64,000 bases of DNA from an uncultured Eubacteriales bacterium (GTDB taxonomy: Bacteria; Bacillota; Clostridia; Christensenellales; Aristaeellaceae), in NCBI GenBank assembly GCA_902789795.1, contig CADAPM010000013.1, forward strand, positions 17,987 through 81,986. The letters run 5' to 3'. The position numbers were made by a program, and so were the translations under genes. This document shows positions 45,815 to 54,760 of the stretch, one piece after another; position 1 is the first letter of the stretch; every line of letters starts with the position of its first letter. A model generated the notes under the pieces. The model saw nothing but the letters and a program-made list of their open reading frames with translations. It was not told where the DNA came from and made no database searches.

Positions 45815-46330
45815 TCACACCGCTGCTTGTTCCCCGCCCTCCGCTGTCCCGCACAGCGTGCCGAGGGTCCGCTGGGCCCTGCGGCGCAGGGTCTGTTCGG
45901 TGTAGTCCACGTGGAACTGCTTCTCGTACTCCCGGGCCAGGACCGGCCAGCGCGTGTGCTCCACATAGCGGCGGGTCAGCAGGAAGCGGCCTTCCTCCGG
46001 CAGAGAGGCCAGCAGGCACTCCGTGAGGGCGTTCCGGGCCTCCAGCAAGGCGCACTCGCGCCTGAGATGGCCGAGCCGGTCCCGGTACGCCCGCATATCC
46101 TCGGTCAGCGCGTACTCCGCCGCCTTCATGCCCAGCAGGGCCGTCGGGTCGCCCGGTCCCGCGCCGGGCACCTGATCCAATGGCCGGCCCCGGCCCAGGG
46201 CCAGCAAGGCCTCCTCCTTCATTTCCTCCAGCCGCTTCTGCATCAGCGGGATGTAGCGCCGCAGGTATTCCGCCCGGGCCTGATCGGAGCGCAGGCTCCA
46301 CAGCCTCTGCTCCAGCGTTTCCTTATCCAT
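45815..46330 (-). CDS. phage-type (ArpU/sigma-like) helical regulator
   Basis: 171 residues, mostly helical: MDKETLEQRLWSLRSDQARAEY, a long central coiled region (RAYRDRLGHLRRECALLEARNALTECLL), then LPEEGRFLLTRRYVEHTRWPVLAREYEKQF...TEQTLRRRAQRTL, which resembles a sigma region 4-like helix-turn-helix as in late-gene regulators of Firmicutes phages. It overlaps the upstream gene by 8 nt and has GGAAGGAGGAAGAC before the start. Annotated by resemblance only. Confidence 0.5.
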   Translation of the reverse strand: MDKETLEQRLWSLRSDQARAEYLRRYIPLMQKRLEEMKEEALLALGRGRPLDQVPGAGPGDPTALLGMKAAEYALTEDMRAYRDRLGHLRRECALLEARNALTECLLASLPEEGRFLLTRRYVEHTRWPVLAREYEKQFHVDYTEQTLRRRAQRTLGTLCGTAEGGEQAAV

Positions 46331-46772
46331 GTCTTCCTCCTTCCGCGCATGCCTCCTGCGCCGCCCGGGAGATCCGGCAGAACTCCCCCAGCGGCAGCGT
46401 TTCCGGCGCTTTCAGCCGCCTGCGGAGGGTGCGCTCCGAATATCCCGCCCGCTCGGCCAGGATCTCCAGGGTCACCCCGCGCTGCCGGGCCTCTGTGAGC
46501 AGCTCCCTCAAGAGCGCCTCCGCCGCGGCCTCCTGGGCTGCCGCGCTCCCGGGCCCGGCCGCCTCCGGCCGTCTCCGGGTCCGCCGCTTCGGGACCAGGC
46601 GCAGGGGATCGTCCGATCCCTTCCGCGCCGGGGGCACATGCCGGGCCTTCCTCCTTCCATGCAGGCGAAACCTGTCCGGGCACAGCGCCATCGCTGATGC
46701 CACGTGGGTGCGCAGCGATTCGCAGCTGCGGGCCTGCTCCAGATCGTCCGGCGGCGGCACAGCCAGGTACAT
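46323..46772 (-). CDS. HTH-containing protein, probable phage-derived regulator
   Basis: 149 residues. The basic middle (RFRLHGRRKARHVPPARKGS, PKRRTRRRPEA) is followed by an HTH near the C-terminus: GVTLEILAERAGYSERTLRRRLKAPETLPLGEFCRIS. The start ATG at 46770-46772 has AAAGGAAG 8 nt before; the upstream in-frame ATGs lack a site. It forms a two-gene unit with the next gene, ended by a terminator. The pair looks like the left-over control genes of a prophage; no other phage gene is adjacent. Confidence 0.5.
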   Translation of the reverse strand: MYLAVPPPDDLEQARSCESLRTHVASAMALCPDRFRLHGRRKARHVPPARKGSDDPLRLVPKRRTRRRPEAAGPGSAAAQEAAAEALLRELLTEARQRGVTLEILAERAGYSERTLRRRLKAPETLPLGEFCRISRAAQEACAEGGRHG

Positions 46773-46818
46773 CGCGGTCACTTCCTTTCCAATCCCCATT
46801 TTCTGGGTTTGCGTGACC

Positions 46819-46848
46819 ATTATATCCCCGGCGCTTTCCCGGTGGCAA
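46819..46848 (-). promoter_or_regulatory. promoter of the phage-type regulator pair
   Basis: TTGCCA (46848-46843), 18 nt, TATAAT (46824-46819) on the minus strand. Apart from the two divergent promoters, 46773-47076 shows nothing else. Confidence 0.6.
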
Positions 46849-47014
46849 GGCCGATTATGGGCGGCGTTTTTGACCGAATAAGATGGATATTTCTATGTAT
46901 TATCAGATGTTTTTATCATTGATGCATTCTATTCTCGCATGCCGGACAAGATGAAACATTTGATGAACCGAACTTCATAAGTTGGTAACAAATGTAACTT
47001 TCCTTCTGCCGCCT

Positions 47015-47042
47015 TTGCAATTTCGCCTGTTTGTGCTATGAT
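47015..47042 (+). promoter_or_regulatory. promoter of the leucine-rich-repeat protein gene
   Basis: TTGCAA (47015-47020), 16 nt, TATGAT (47037-47042). Confidence 0.6.
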
Positions 47043-47076
47043 AAGCGCAGCATGATGCTCCCCTGGAGGTCTGACG

Positions 47077-49194
47077 ATGAAAAAACGATTCTGCCTGCTG
47101 CTGTTGATCCTCTGCCTGCCGGTCCTTTTCTGCGCCTGCGCGGAGGAGGAGGAAGACGGCCTCTGGCAGGGCGTGTGGCTGGATTGGTATATCCACGAAA
47201 GCGCCATGGACTACAACACCCTGCACGTGCCGCCGCGCACCAGCTTTCCGGTGTACAGCGCGCCCTTTGACAGCGCCTGGCGCGCCGAGGATGGCAAAGC
47301 CGCCCTCAGCGCGTCGCGACCCTTCTCGGTCTTCACCACCATGCAGAACGGCGAGTGGTCCTGGGTGGAATATGAGACCTACGGCGGCGCCCGGCGCATG
47401 GGCTGGGCTAAGCTGCCCCTGAAAATAAGCGAGATCGATGACCTCCGTGTGGAAGAGCACAGCCCCGTCATCCTGGAACAGGACGCGGACCTGACGGATG
47501 ATCCCCGGGGTCTGGGCCAGCCCATCGCCCACCTGAAGAAGGGCGACCGGGTGATCGGGCTGGGCAATATCGACGGCGGCAACGGCGCCCGCTGGATCAT
47601 GGTGGAGACGCAGATCGACGGCCAGCCTGCCTGGGGCTTCCTGCCCGGGGATACGCCCCTGACGGAGATCCCCCTCTATCACCGCGAGGGTGACACCCTC
47701 TATATCCACGAAGGCGTGACCATTGTCGGGGACCGGACGCTGGACTTCAGCCTGGACATGGAGGACGGCCCCGAAATCACGCATAACCGGGAGACCGCGG
47801 AGCTGCTGCCCGGGGACTGGGGCATAGGGCAGCTTGATTTCAGCGGGTTCTTTGATGAATCCCTCGGCGGCGTCCGGCGGATCGTGTTCCCCTCCACCCT
47901 GCGCTGCCTCGGTATAGAAGCCCTGCTGCGCGGCAACTTTGACGAGCTCCGCCTTCCCGGCTCCCTGAAGGACGTCTCCGATATCGCGCTGTATTTCATG
48001 GATATCGGGGTCCTGACCTATGCGGCGGATTACACGGGCCCTGTACTGGACACCAGTGACTCAACGGTCAACGAATACAGGGTGGAGGAAGGCAGCCCGC
48101 TGTACCGCGCCATCGACGGCGTCCTGTTCAGCGCGGACAAAAAGACGCTGATCAGCTACCCCACGGGGAGGACCGCCGCGCACTATGACGTGCCCCGGGG
48201 GACGGAGCATATCGGGCGCTCCGCTTTCCGCTCCGACAGTCTGAAAACCATTTCCCTGCCCATCGGCCTTAGGACCATCGGCGAGTATGCCTTCAGCGGC
48301 TGCGGGCGGCTGGTCAGCCTGACGGTGCCGCTGACCGTGACCGACATCGGCGAAAACGCCTTTGCCGCCTGCGTGAGCCTGGAGCGCCTGTCGCTCCCGC
48401 CGGGGCTGACCCTAAACAACGACTATGATTGGGCGGAATATCCTGATCTCACCTATTATAACGGCGATAACGGCGGGACAAACGGCACGGCGCCTGACAG
48501 CGAGGACAAGGGCTGGATCTCGGATTACGTCTTCCTCGACACGCCGGACGGCCGGGGAGAGATCCCGGTATACGCGAATGATTCCACTGAAAAACCCCTG
48601 GGCACGCTGCGCCCCGGGGCCCTGATGTACGCCAACCGGCGGCTGAATGGCCGCATCTGCCTGGACGACGTCATCCTGGAAGGCGTGGACGGCCCCATCG
48701 AAGCCTGGGTCGACGCCACCGCCGTCCAGTACGAGTACCGGCTGTTCTCCGTGGACGCGGCGGTCCCGCGCCCCGGCGCAGTGCTGCTGACCGACGGCAC
48801 CCCCGCCGATCCCGCCTGGCTGCGCCTGTACGATATCGACATTGCTGAGTTGTCCTGCTGGCTGCAGCCCGCCGTCGGCCTGACCTCCGAACAAATAGCG
48901 CTGCTGCCGCTGGAAGAAGAAGATTTCGGCATTTCCACCCTGATCGTGCCCCTGAGCGACGTGACCCTGTACCGTGACGCCGCGGACAGCTACGAATACG
49001 CCTTCCTGATCGCTCCCGACCCCGGGGAGCCCATCCCGCTCTACGACACCCCTGACGGCGCCCCCGTCGCCCACGCCTGGTCCGGCCAGCAAGCCCGCCT
49101 CGGCGAGACCCGCGACGGATGGACCGAGGTCGTCACGCCGATGTGGAGAAGGTGGTGTGAGAGCGAGTTCGTTTATAGGGTAATGAATAGATAG
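47077..49194 (+). CDS. secreted BspA-type leucine-rich-repeat protein
   Basis: 705 residues. Signal peptide about 1-20 with an imperfect lipobox (LFCAC). The N-terminal region (about 40-200) has SH3-like stretches (RTSFPVYSAPFDSAW, ARRMGWAKLPL, GARWIMVETQIDGQPAWGFLPG). The centre (about 280-460) is a BspA/LRR_5 repeat domain: HIGRSAFRSDSLKTISLPIG, TIGEYAFSGCGRLVSLTVP, DIGENAFAACVSLERLSLP. The C-terminal third again has SH3-like pieces (GEIPVYANDSTEKPLGTL, EPIPLYDTPDG). Such proteins bind host or surface ligands. Heptads follow the stop directly. Confidence 0.75.
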   Translation: MKKRFCLLLLILCLPVLFCACAEEEEDGLWQGVWLDWYIHESAMDYNTLHVPPRTSFPVYSAPFDSAWRAEDGKAALSASRPFSVFTTMQNGEWSWVEYETYGGARRMGWAKLPLKISEIDDLRVEEHSPVILEQDADLTDDPRGLGQPIAHLKKGDRVIGLGNIDGGNGARWIMVETQIDGQPAWGFLPGDTPLTEIPLYHREGDTLYIHEGVTIVGDRTLDFSLDMEDGPEITHNRETAELLPGDWGIGQLDFSGFFDESLGGVRRIVFPSTLRCLGIEALLRGNFDELRLPGSLKDVSDIALYFMDIGVLTYAADYTGPVLDTSDSTVNEYRVEEGSPLYRAIDGVLFSADKKTLISYPTGRTAAHYDVPRGTEHIGRSAFRSDSLKTISLPIGLRTIGEYAFSGCGRLVSLTVPLTVTDIGENAFAACVSLERLSLPPGLTLNNDYDWAEYPDLTYYNGDNGGTNGTAPDSEDKGWISDYVFLDTPDGRGEIPVYANDSTEKPLGTLRPGALMYANRRLNGRICLDDVILEGVDGPIEAWVDATAVQYEYRLFSVDAAVPRPGAVLLTDGTPADPAWLRLYDIDIAELSCWLQPAVGLTSEQIALLPLEEEDFGISTLIVPLSDVTLYRDAADSYEYAFLIAPDPGEPIPLYDTPDGAPVAHAWSGQQARLGETRDGWTEVVTPMWRRWCESEFVYRVMNR

Positions 49195-49198
49195 TTTT

Positions 49199-49366
49199 AG
49201 TGATAAGTGATAAGAGATAAGTGATAAGTTTTGGTACAAACTCCTCCACTACGTTACGGAGTTTGATTGATCATTGTGACCTGCCTGCGGCAGGTGATAA
49301 TGAAAGAAACTGCGCTCCGCGCAGTTTCATCCAAAACTCATCACTTATCTCTTATCACTTATCACT
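49199..49366. repeat. near-perfect 36-bp inverted repeat of GATAAGT heptads between convergent genes
   Basis: Left arm 49199-49234 and right arm 49331-49366 match at 35 of 36 positions as inverted copies. Each arm is (AGTGATA)(AGTGATA)(AGAGATA)(AGTGATA)AG plus TTTTGG. The loop holds hairpins (ACTCC...GGAGT, GAAACTGCG...CGCAGTTTC). The right arm encodes the last residues (KSDK, stop) of the acyltransferase. Confidence 0.85.
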
Positions 49367-50554
49367 CTTTTTGATCTTCCAATTCTCTCTAAGCCACCTC
49401 TGTATTGGCCTCTCAAACCCATACGTCAGCACCACGGCGACGATCAGGGGGAGGAGGAAGCAGGCGAGGGTGTAGGGCCACTGCCAGGCGGCCTCGCCGT
49501 CGTACCAAGGCGCGTCGGAGACGGAGGGGATCAAGCGCCATTCCTTCAGGTGCACGGCCAGGGTCTGGTGCCAGATGTAGAATTCGTAGGAGAGGACCGA
49601 GAGCCAGCGCATCAGCCGGTTGCCCAGCAGGAAGCGCACGGCCGGCAGCGAAAAGCAGGCGCTGACCGAGAAAATGGACAGGCAGACCCCCAGCATGAAG
49701 CGCCGGTTCATCTGCCCCAGGCGGATGTGCTCGATGCCGTTTTCCGCCGCCTGGCCCTGCATGAGTGTGAGATAGCCCCACGCGGCCAGGATGAGCGCGA
49801 CGGTGAAGAACACCTTTTCCCCGTTTTTTTCGCCCTGCAGCCGCTCCCGCAGGGCCGCGATGGCCCCGGCGGAGATGAAGCCCAGCAGGTAGATGTCCAG
49901 GAAGGCCGGCAGCTGGTTGATGAGCAGGGACGTATCCTCGAACCCCGCCACATAGTACCGGTAGCCGAAGGCGATAGCCAGCAGGGCCGCGCCGGTCAGG
50001 GCGGGCCGCTTCTGGTAGGCGCGGCACAGCCAGGGGAAGAGCAGGTAGGCCTGCATCTCCACCGCCAGCGTCCACAGCACGCCGTTGATGGGCGAGCCGG
50101 TGTAGGAGAAGGGGAACAGGTTGTGGGTGAAGGTGAAGTGGGCCAGCAGGTCCCTAACCGCCTCCCAGGCCGTGGAATACCGCCCGGAGGGCAGCGCCTC
50201 CACAAAGAAGGATACCAGCACCGCCAGGAAATAGGCCGGCGCGATGCGCAGCAGGCGGCGGCGGTAGTATTCGAGGGGCTTCGGCGACCGCTTCGTGCCC
50301 GCATAGGGCAGGAACATCAGCAGCCCGCTCAGGAAAATGAGCCCGTCCACCGCGGAGTACCCGCTGCGGGGGATGTAATCGATATTCACATAGAAGGGCC
50401 CCACCATGCCGATGGGCATGAGCCAGCTCTGCTGCCAGATGTGGTACCACCCGACAATAAAACTAAGAAGCACCCGGACGCCGTCCAGGACGTCCAGGTG
50501 TTTCTCGTCGATATCCCGCTGATACGGGGCGAAAGCGCTCTTCAGCGTTTGCAT
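49355..50554 (-). CDS. membrane acyltransferase (acyltransferase family 3)
   Basis: 399 residues with about ten membrane helices. The N-terminal LDVLDGVRVLLSFIVGWYHIW is the family-3 opening (catalytic H in WYH), followed by YYRRRLLRIAPAYFLAVLVSFF and TGSPINGVLWTLAVEMQAYLLFPWL, the typical acyltransferase-3 blocks. These enzymes O-acetylate or acylate cell-wall polysaccharides, peptidoglycan or glycolipids at the membrane; the target is unknown. The C-terminus SDK-stop is provided by the heptad repeat. It ends 3 nt after the large TPR-like gene, suggesting one transcription unit. Confidence 0.85.
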   Translation of the reverse strand: MQTLKSAFAPYQRDIDEKHLDVLDGVRVLLSFIVGWYHIWQQSWLMPIGMVGPFYVNIDYIPRSGYSAVDGLIFLSGLLMFLPYAGTKRSPKPLEYYRRRLLRIAPAYFLAVLVSFFVEALPSGRYSTAWEAVRDLLAHFTFTHNLFPFSYTGSPINGVLWTLAVEMQAYLLFPWLCRAYQKRPALTGAALLAIAFGYRYYVAGFEDTSLLINQLPAFLDIYLLGFISAGAIAALRERLQGEKNGEKVFFTVALILAAWGYLTLMQGQAAENGIEHIRLGQMNRRFMLGVCLSIFSVSACFSLPAVRFLLGNRLMRWLSVLSYEFYIWHQTLAVHLKEWRLIPSVSDAPWYDGEAAWQWPYTLACFLLPLIVAVVLTYGFERPIQRWLRENWKIKKSDK

Positions 50555-50557
50555 TGC

Positions 50558-53398
50558 TTATTCTTCTCCGGCTTCTTCCGTCACGCGCGAGAGGGCGTAG
50601 GTCTTGCCCGTATTGCTCCCCTTGGTCATCCGGATCGACATCCGGTTCGCGCTGTTATTGATGGAGATGATCCTGTAGATCGTGTCCAGGTCGTTGGCGG
50701 CCGTACCGGTGCGCAGGGTCCAGTTTTTCACGGTGTAATACAGCTTTTTGCCCTCGATCACGCAGGTGCCGTCGCTGTTGAATTCAAACTTCTCGCCCTT
50801 GCCAGACTCCCAGCTGCCGATCACCTGATAGGCGCGGCGGGTCAGCTTTTTCGTGGCCACGTCGCGGTAATCCTCGAGCTGGATGTAATAGGCGTAGGCG
50901 TCGTAGGGCCTGTCCTTGGCGTACAGGTCTTCGGCGTACTGGTAGGCCGCTTCCTGCCACAGCTCCTTGACGTCCGCGTACTTGGTGCTGGCGGTGTTCA
51001 GGTCCAGCCCGTCCAGGGCTTTCACCACCTGCTCCCAGTTTTTCTCGGCGTAGGCCGCTTTCGCCGCCTCGTAGGCGTCCTTGTAATAATCGTCGTAGCT
51101 GGATTCCGCCTGCTCAGCCGCGTCCCGGTACTCGCCCAGGGTGTTGAAGATGTCCGCCGCGCCGCTCAGGTCGCCGGCCTCGCGCCGGGCGGAGGCGATG
51201 CGGTAGGCCAGCTCGCTGTAGATATCCTCCGCGTCCTTGTAGTCGCGGATGCCGCTCAGCAGCTCGAAGGCCTTCTCGTCCTCGCTGTTGTTCAGGGCGG
51301 CCATGGCCTCCTGGTACGAGCACTCCTTCAGACTGTCCGCAGTGTAGGCGTAGCCGGGGATCTGGTCCAGGAGAGCGTGGGCGTCGGCCCAGCGCTCCTC
51401 GGCCATAGCGGCCTGGGCCTGGGCGTAGATCGCCTGCTGGCGGAAGGTCTCGCTGTCCTCATAGCCTTCGAGCAGGCTAAAAAGCTCCGCCGCCTGCACC
51501 GGCTTGTCCTGGTCCAGCAGCTGCTTCGCGTACTGGTACCGCGCCTCGTTCAGCTTGGCCTGGCTGTCCTGATACTCCGGCATGTCCGTGAGCAGGTTCA
51601 CGGCCAGCTCGTAATCCTGGGCCTCCAGGGCTTCCGTGGCCAGGTGGTAGCTGATCTCCGACAGGCGCTCATCCACGTCCTTGTAGCCTGCGATGCTCAA
51701 AAACTGGACGCGGGCTTCCTCATACTCGCCGGCCTCCAGGAGCGCCAGGGCGGGCTGGTAAACGCTTTCCTTCCGGGCATCTTCCACGCCCTCGATGTCT
51801 CCGGCCTTGGTCAGCAGGTCTTCGACCTCGTCGAACTTGCCTTCCTCGATCTTCTGCCAGGCGGCGTTCAGGTAGCACAGCTTCATCAGCTGCTCAGAAT
51901 CCTCGAAGGTGATGATCTTCTCGAACATCTCCGCCGCTTCCAGGTTCCGGCCCTCTTCCATGGCCTCCACGGCGGGCTGGTACAGGCAGCGGGTAGCCAG
52001 GCGGTAGGCGTCCATATAGTCGTCGGCCAGCAGGAAGTATTCCGCGGCCTCCTCATAGCGCCCTTCGTCGAAGAGCTGGTTGCCCACGCCGTAGTAGGCT
52101 TCCTTCAGGCGGATGGGGCTGTTGCGGTAGTTGCCCAGGGTCATCAGGGGCTCGATGGCGTCCTCGGGGCGGCCGTTGGCGATGGCCTCCAGGGCGGGCA
52201 GGTACAGGCACTCGTTGGCCTGGGTCACCGCGTCCTCATAATTGCCCAGGGTCAGGAAGTCCTCCCGCGCCAGGGCATAATCACCGTTGTCCATATGGCG
52301 CTTGGCGCGCAGGTACACGCACTGGCGCTGCTTTTCGTCGCTGTCCTTATAGCCCGCGGTCTCGCCGAACAGGGCGTAGGCCGCGTCGTACTCGCCCACG
52401 TTCATGCGCTTCTGGGCCTGCTTGTAGCGGGCTTCCTTGGCCAGGTCCGCGCTGTCCTTGTAGTCGCCCAGGGCGTCAAAGCTGTCCTGCGCGGCGCGGA
52501 GGGAGGTGTAGGTATCGCCCGCCAGCGCGGCCTGGGCCTCGCGGTAATCGCACTCCTTGACCATTTCCGCGGCGTCGGAGTAGTCGCCCAGCTCCTGGAA
52601 GGACTGGCGCGCGGACGCGTAATTCAGGTTGTTCAGCTCGCGCTCCGCCATCGTGTAGCGGTACCAGGGCAGGGCGTAGAAGTAACCGCCGGCCGCGAGG
52701 GCCGCGATGAGCAGCAGGCTCAGCACGGTGATCAGCACGCGCTTGTGGCGGCGGTGCTTCTCCTGGGCGGCCTTCTTTTCCTCAGTCTCCTTCTGCTGGC
52801 GCTCCGCCTGGGCGGCGCGCTGTTCTTCTTCCTCGGCGGCCTCGCGCTCGGAATAGATCTTCTCGATCACAGACTCGTTATAGGCGGTAAAGACCCCATG
52901 CTTGGAGCGCAGGCAGCGGGAGCAGATCTCCATGCCCGCGGGATTCGGCCTGCCGCAGACGCAGGTCCACACCTGGCCCTGGTCCGAGGGGTACACGGAC
53001 GCGTCCGCGCCCGCCAGCTCCCGGAGGATCGCCAGGCGCTTCGCGTCCGGCGGCGCGGGCAGGGCGTATTCCGTCATGTGGGTGGTGCCCCGGCGCCAGA
53101 CCGTGCCGTCTTCGAACCAGACCTTCTCCACCAGCAGCTCCATACCGCTGGCGTCGATGCCCTCCTCGACCTTGACGGACATCTCGAACGCGCAGCGGGT
53201 AGGCGCCTCCAGGCCCTGCACCCTTTCCACGTGGCGGGCGGTCTGCTCGCCGTCCTGGTCATAGCACAGGTAGCACGCCTGGATACTGACGACCGTCTTA
53301 TCGGACAAATTATATAATTGTACCGTGCAGAACGGCGATTCAGCCGTCGGCATCCTGAAATGCCACAGCTCAACCGGACAGGTCAGGTCAATTCTCAT
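50558..53398 (-). CDS. large membrane protein with zinc ribbon and tandem TPR-like repeats
   Basis: 946 residues. N-terminal beta domain (1-120), zinc ribbon (Cys146, Cys148, Cys159, Cys162 in WTCVCGR...EICSRC), acidic/basic coiled coil (about 180-218), one membrane helix (about 221-241), then roughly 16 TPR-like repeats of about 36-38 residues (250-830) with the recurring pattern L-G-x-Y-x-D-(S/A)...C-x-Y-x-x-A, and a C-terminal beta domain (845-946, GEKFEFNSDGTCVIEGKKLYY). The start MRIDLTCPVEL has GGAGGTTGTAAC upstream. The cytoplasmic zinc ribbon and outward repeats suggest a scaffold or envelope sensor. No enzymatic motif. Same operon as the acyltransferase. Confidence 0.75.
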   Translation of the reverse strand: MRIDLTCPVELWHFRMPTAESPFCTVQLYNLSDKTVVSIQACYLCYDQDGEQTARHVERVQGLEAPTRCAFEMSVKVEEGIDASGMELLVEKVWFEDGTVWRRGTTHMTEYALPAPPDAKRLAILRELAGADASVYPSDQGQVWTCVCGRPNPAGMEICSRCLRSKHGVFTAYNESVIEKIYSEREAAEEEEQRAAQAERQQKETEEKKAAQEKHRRHKRVLITVLSLLLIAALAAGGYFYALPWYRYTMAERELNNLNYASARQSFQELGDYSDAAEMVKECDYREAQAALAGDTYTSLRAAQDSFDALGDYKDSADLAKEARYKQAQKRMNVGEYDAAYALFGETAGYKDSDEKQRQCVYLRAKRHMDNGDYALAREDFLTLGNYEDAVTQANECLYLPALEAIANGRPEDAIEPLMTLGNYRNSPIRLKEAYYGVGNQLFDEGRYEEAAEYFLLADDYMDAYRLATRCLYQPAVEAMEEGRNLEAAEMFEKIITFEDSEQLMKLCYLNAAWQKIEEGKFDEVEDLLTKAGDIEGVEDARKESVYQPALALLEAGEYEEARVQFLSIAGYKDVDERLSEISYHLATEALEAQDYELAVNLLTDMPEYQDSQAKLNEARYQYAKQLLDQDKPVQAAELFSLLEGYEDSETFRQQAIYAQAQAAMAEERWADAHALLDQIPGYAYTADSLKECSYQEAMAALNNSEDEKAFELLSGIRDYKDAEDIYSELAYRIASARREAGDLSGAADIFNTLGEYRDAAEQAESSYDDYYKDAYEAAKAAYAEKNWEQVVKALDGLDLNTASTKYADVKELWQEAAYQYAEDLYAKDRPYDAYAYYIQLEDYRDVATKKLTRRAYQVIGSWESGKGEKFEFNSDGTCVIEGKKLYYTVKNWTLRTGTAANDLDTIYRIISINNSANRMSIRMTKGSNTGKTYALSRVTEEAGEE

Positions 53399-53452
53399 GT
53401 TACAACCTCCAAACTTTGAGGCAAATTTCTCCGACTTTGGAGAGAAGAAAAG

Positions 53453-53557
53453 GTAGGAAGTAGGAAGGATGAAGTAGGAAGTAATTAATGTTCTTCTGCT
53501 CTGTTCTTGCAAGAAGTAGAATTACTTCCTACTTCCTACTTTCTAACTCCTACTTTC
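53453..53557. repeat. TAGGAAG-family inverted repeat (shortened core)
   Basis: GTAGGAA heptads, core 53481-53525 (GTAATTAATGTTC...GTAGAATTAC, 45 bp rather than 54-55) and ACTTCCT/TTTCTAA heptads ending at the stop of the leftward secreted-protein gene. Confidence 0.75.
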
Positions 53558-53560
53558 GAA

Positions 53561-54730
53561 TTATTCTTTCTGCAATGTAATGGTCCTCAGCGCGCCTTCC
53601 TGGACGTCCAGGATCATTTCTACCCGCTGGCCTTCGGCGGTCAGCACGTAGTGGACCTCGGCCTGGCCGGGATAGGGGGAATCCATGACGCCGTACTCGC
53701 CGCTGTCGGCAGTGCCGTACAGCCAGGTGTGGATGCCGTCAGGATCGGTGACCTCGTAGCGGAAGCGGTTCAGCACCACGTCCAGCGTATCGCCGACGGT
53801 CAGGTCCCGGGGCCCGGTCAGCAGGTCCTCGTTCATGGACAGGTTATCGATGCCGATCAGCTGCTCCTGGGCGTCATAGGTGAACACGGCGGTCAGGGCG
53901 TGCCATTCCATCACGCGGATGCGCTTGTCGCCGTCCTCGGCCCACTCCTCGGCGTACTCATCGCCCAGCAGCGCGGTCAGGTCGTCGGGGGTCACCGTCA
54001 TGAAGTCGATGCCGGAAAAGCTCAGGTCGTCCAGGTTGAAGACCTCCGCTTCCATGCTCTCGCCGTTGGACAGGAAGGCGGAGAACTCGGTGGCCGCCTG
54101 CACGTCGAGGATCGCCGCCAGCTCATCCTGGGCGTCCGCCAGCGTCAGCATCTCGCCGTCAAAGCTGATCTCGATGGTATCGATGAAGCCGCCGGTCAGC
54201 GTGTAGGTGACCTTGCTCAGGCTCACGCCGTTGGTGGTCATCTGGTACAGGCTGTACACCACGGACTCGGCCCGCTGGCCGTTGCGCTTGAGCACGCCGG
54301 AGGAGGCCTGTCCGGGCAGGCTGCCCGTCTGGTACAGCACCGCTTCCTCGCGGGTGCCGGCCAGGCTCTCGTTCTCATTGGGCCAGGCGGCCAGCAGCTC
54401 TTCCACCGGGTCGCCGGGGCGCAGGCCGCGGATATCGGCGGGGGTCACGGCGTCCTCTTCCGGCACCAGGTCGTAGGTCACGCCCAGGATCCGGGTCGCG
54501 CTGGACAGGCGCTGGGTGTCCGCCTTCAGGGTATACCAGTCAAAGGCCAGGTTGTACTGCCCCGCGCCGGCGTCCTCTGCCGTATAGCGGCCGTCTTCCA
54601 GGCTGTCCTTCAAGAGCTGCTCCCGCCAGGCGTTCATCTCGTTGCGGGTCAGGGGCTCGGCGTCCGCAGAGGCCATCAGGCAGCTGAGCGCCAGGACCGC
54701 CGTGATCAATATGGAAAGAATCCTTTTCAT
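53561..54730 (-). CDS. secreted protein of unknown function
   Basis: 389 residues. Signal peptide about 1-24 (MKRILSILITAVLALSCLMASADA), a repeated pattern of beta strands with TPADIRGLRPGDPVEELLAAWPNEN and TVGDTLDVVLNRFRYEV, reminiscent of the SmpA/OmlA-like 'L-x-x-G-x-x-x-x-x-V' turn found in envelope-assembly and beta-lactamase-inhibitor-like domains. The ATG at 54730 has AGGAGA 8 nt before; the upstream in-frame ATG is too close to the site. It stands 30 nt after pdp but probably has a distinct role. Annotation is weak. Confidence 0.6.
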   Translation of the reverse strand: MKRILSILITAVLALSCLMASADAEPLTRNEMNAWREQLLKDSLEDGRYTAEDAGAGQYNLAFDWYTLKADTQRLSSATRILGVTYDLVPEEDAVTPADIRGLRPGDPVEELLAAWPNENESLAGTREEAVLYQTGSLPGQASSGVLKRNGQRAESVVYSLYQMTTNGVSLSKVTYTLTGGFIDTIEISFDGEMLTLADAQDELAAILDVQAATEFSAFLSNGESMEAEVFNLDDLSFSGIDFMTVTPDDLTALLGDEYAEEWAEDGDKRIRVMEWHALTAVFTYDAQEQLIGIDNLSMNEDLLTGPRDLTVGDTLDVVLNRFRYEVTDPDGIHTWLYGTADSGEYGVMDSPYPGQAEVHYVLTAEGQRVEMILDVQEGALRTITLQKE

Positions 54731-54760
54731 TCTGTTCATCTCCTGTCCATGCTTTTGCTT

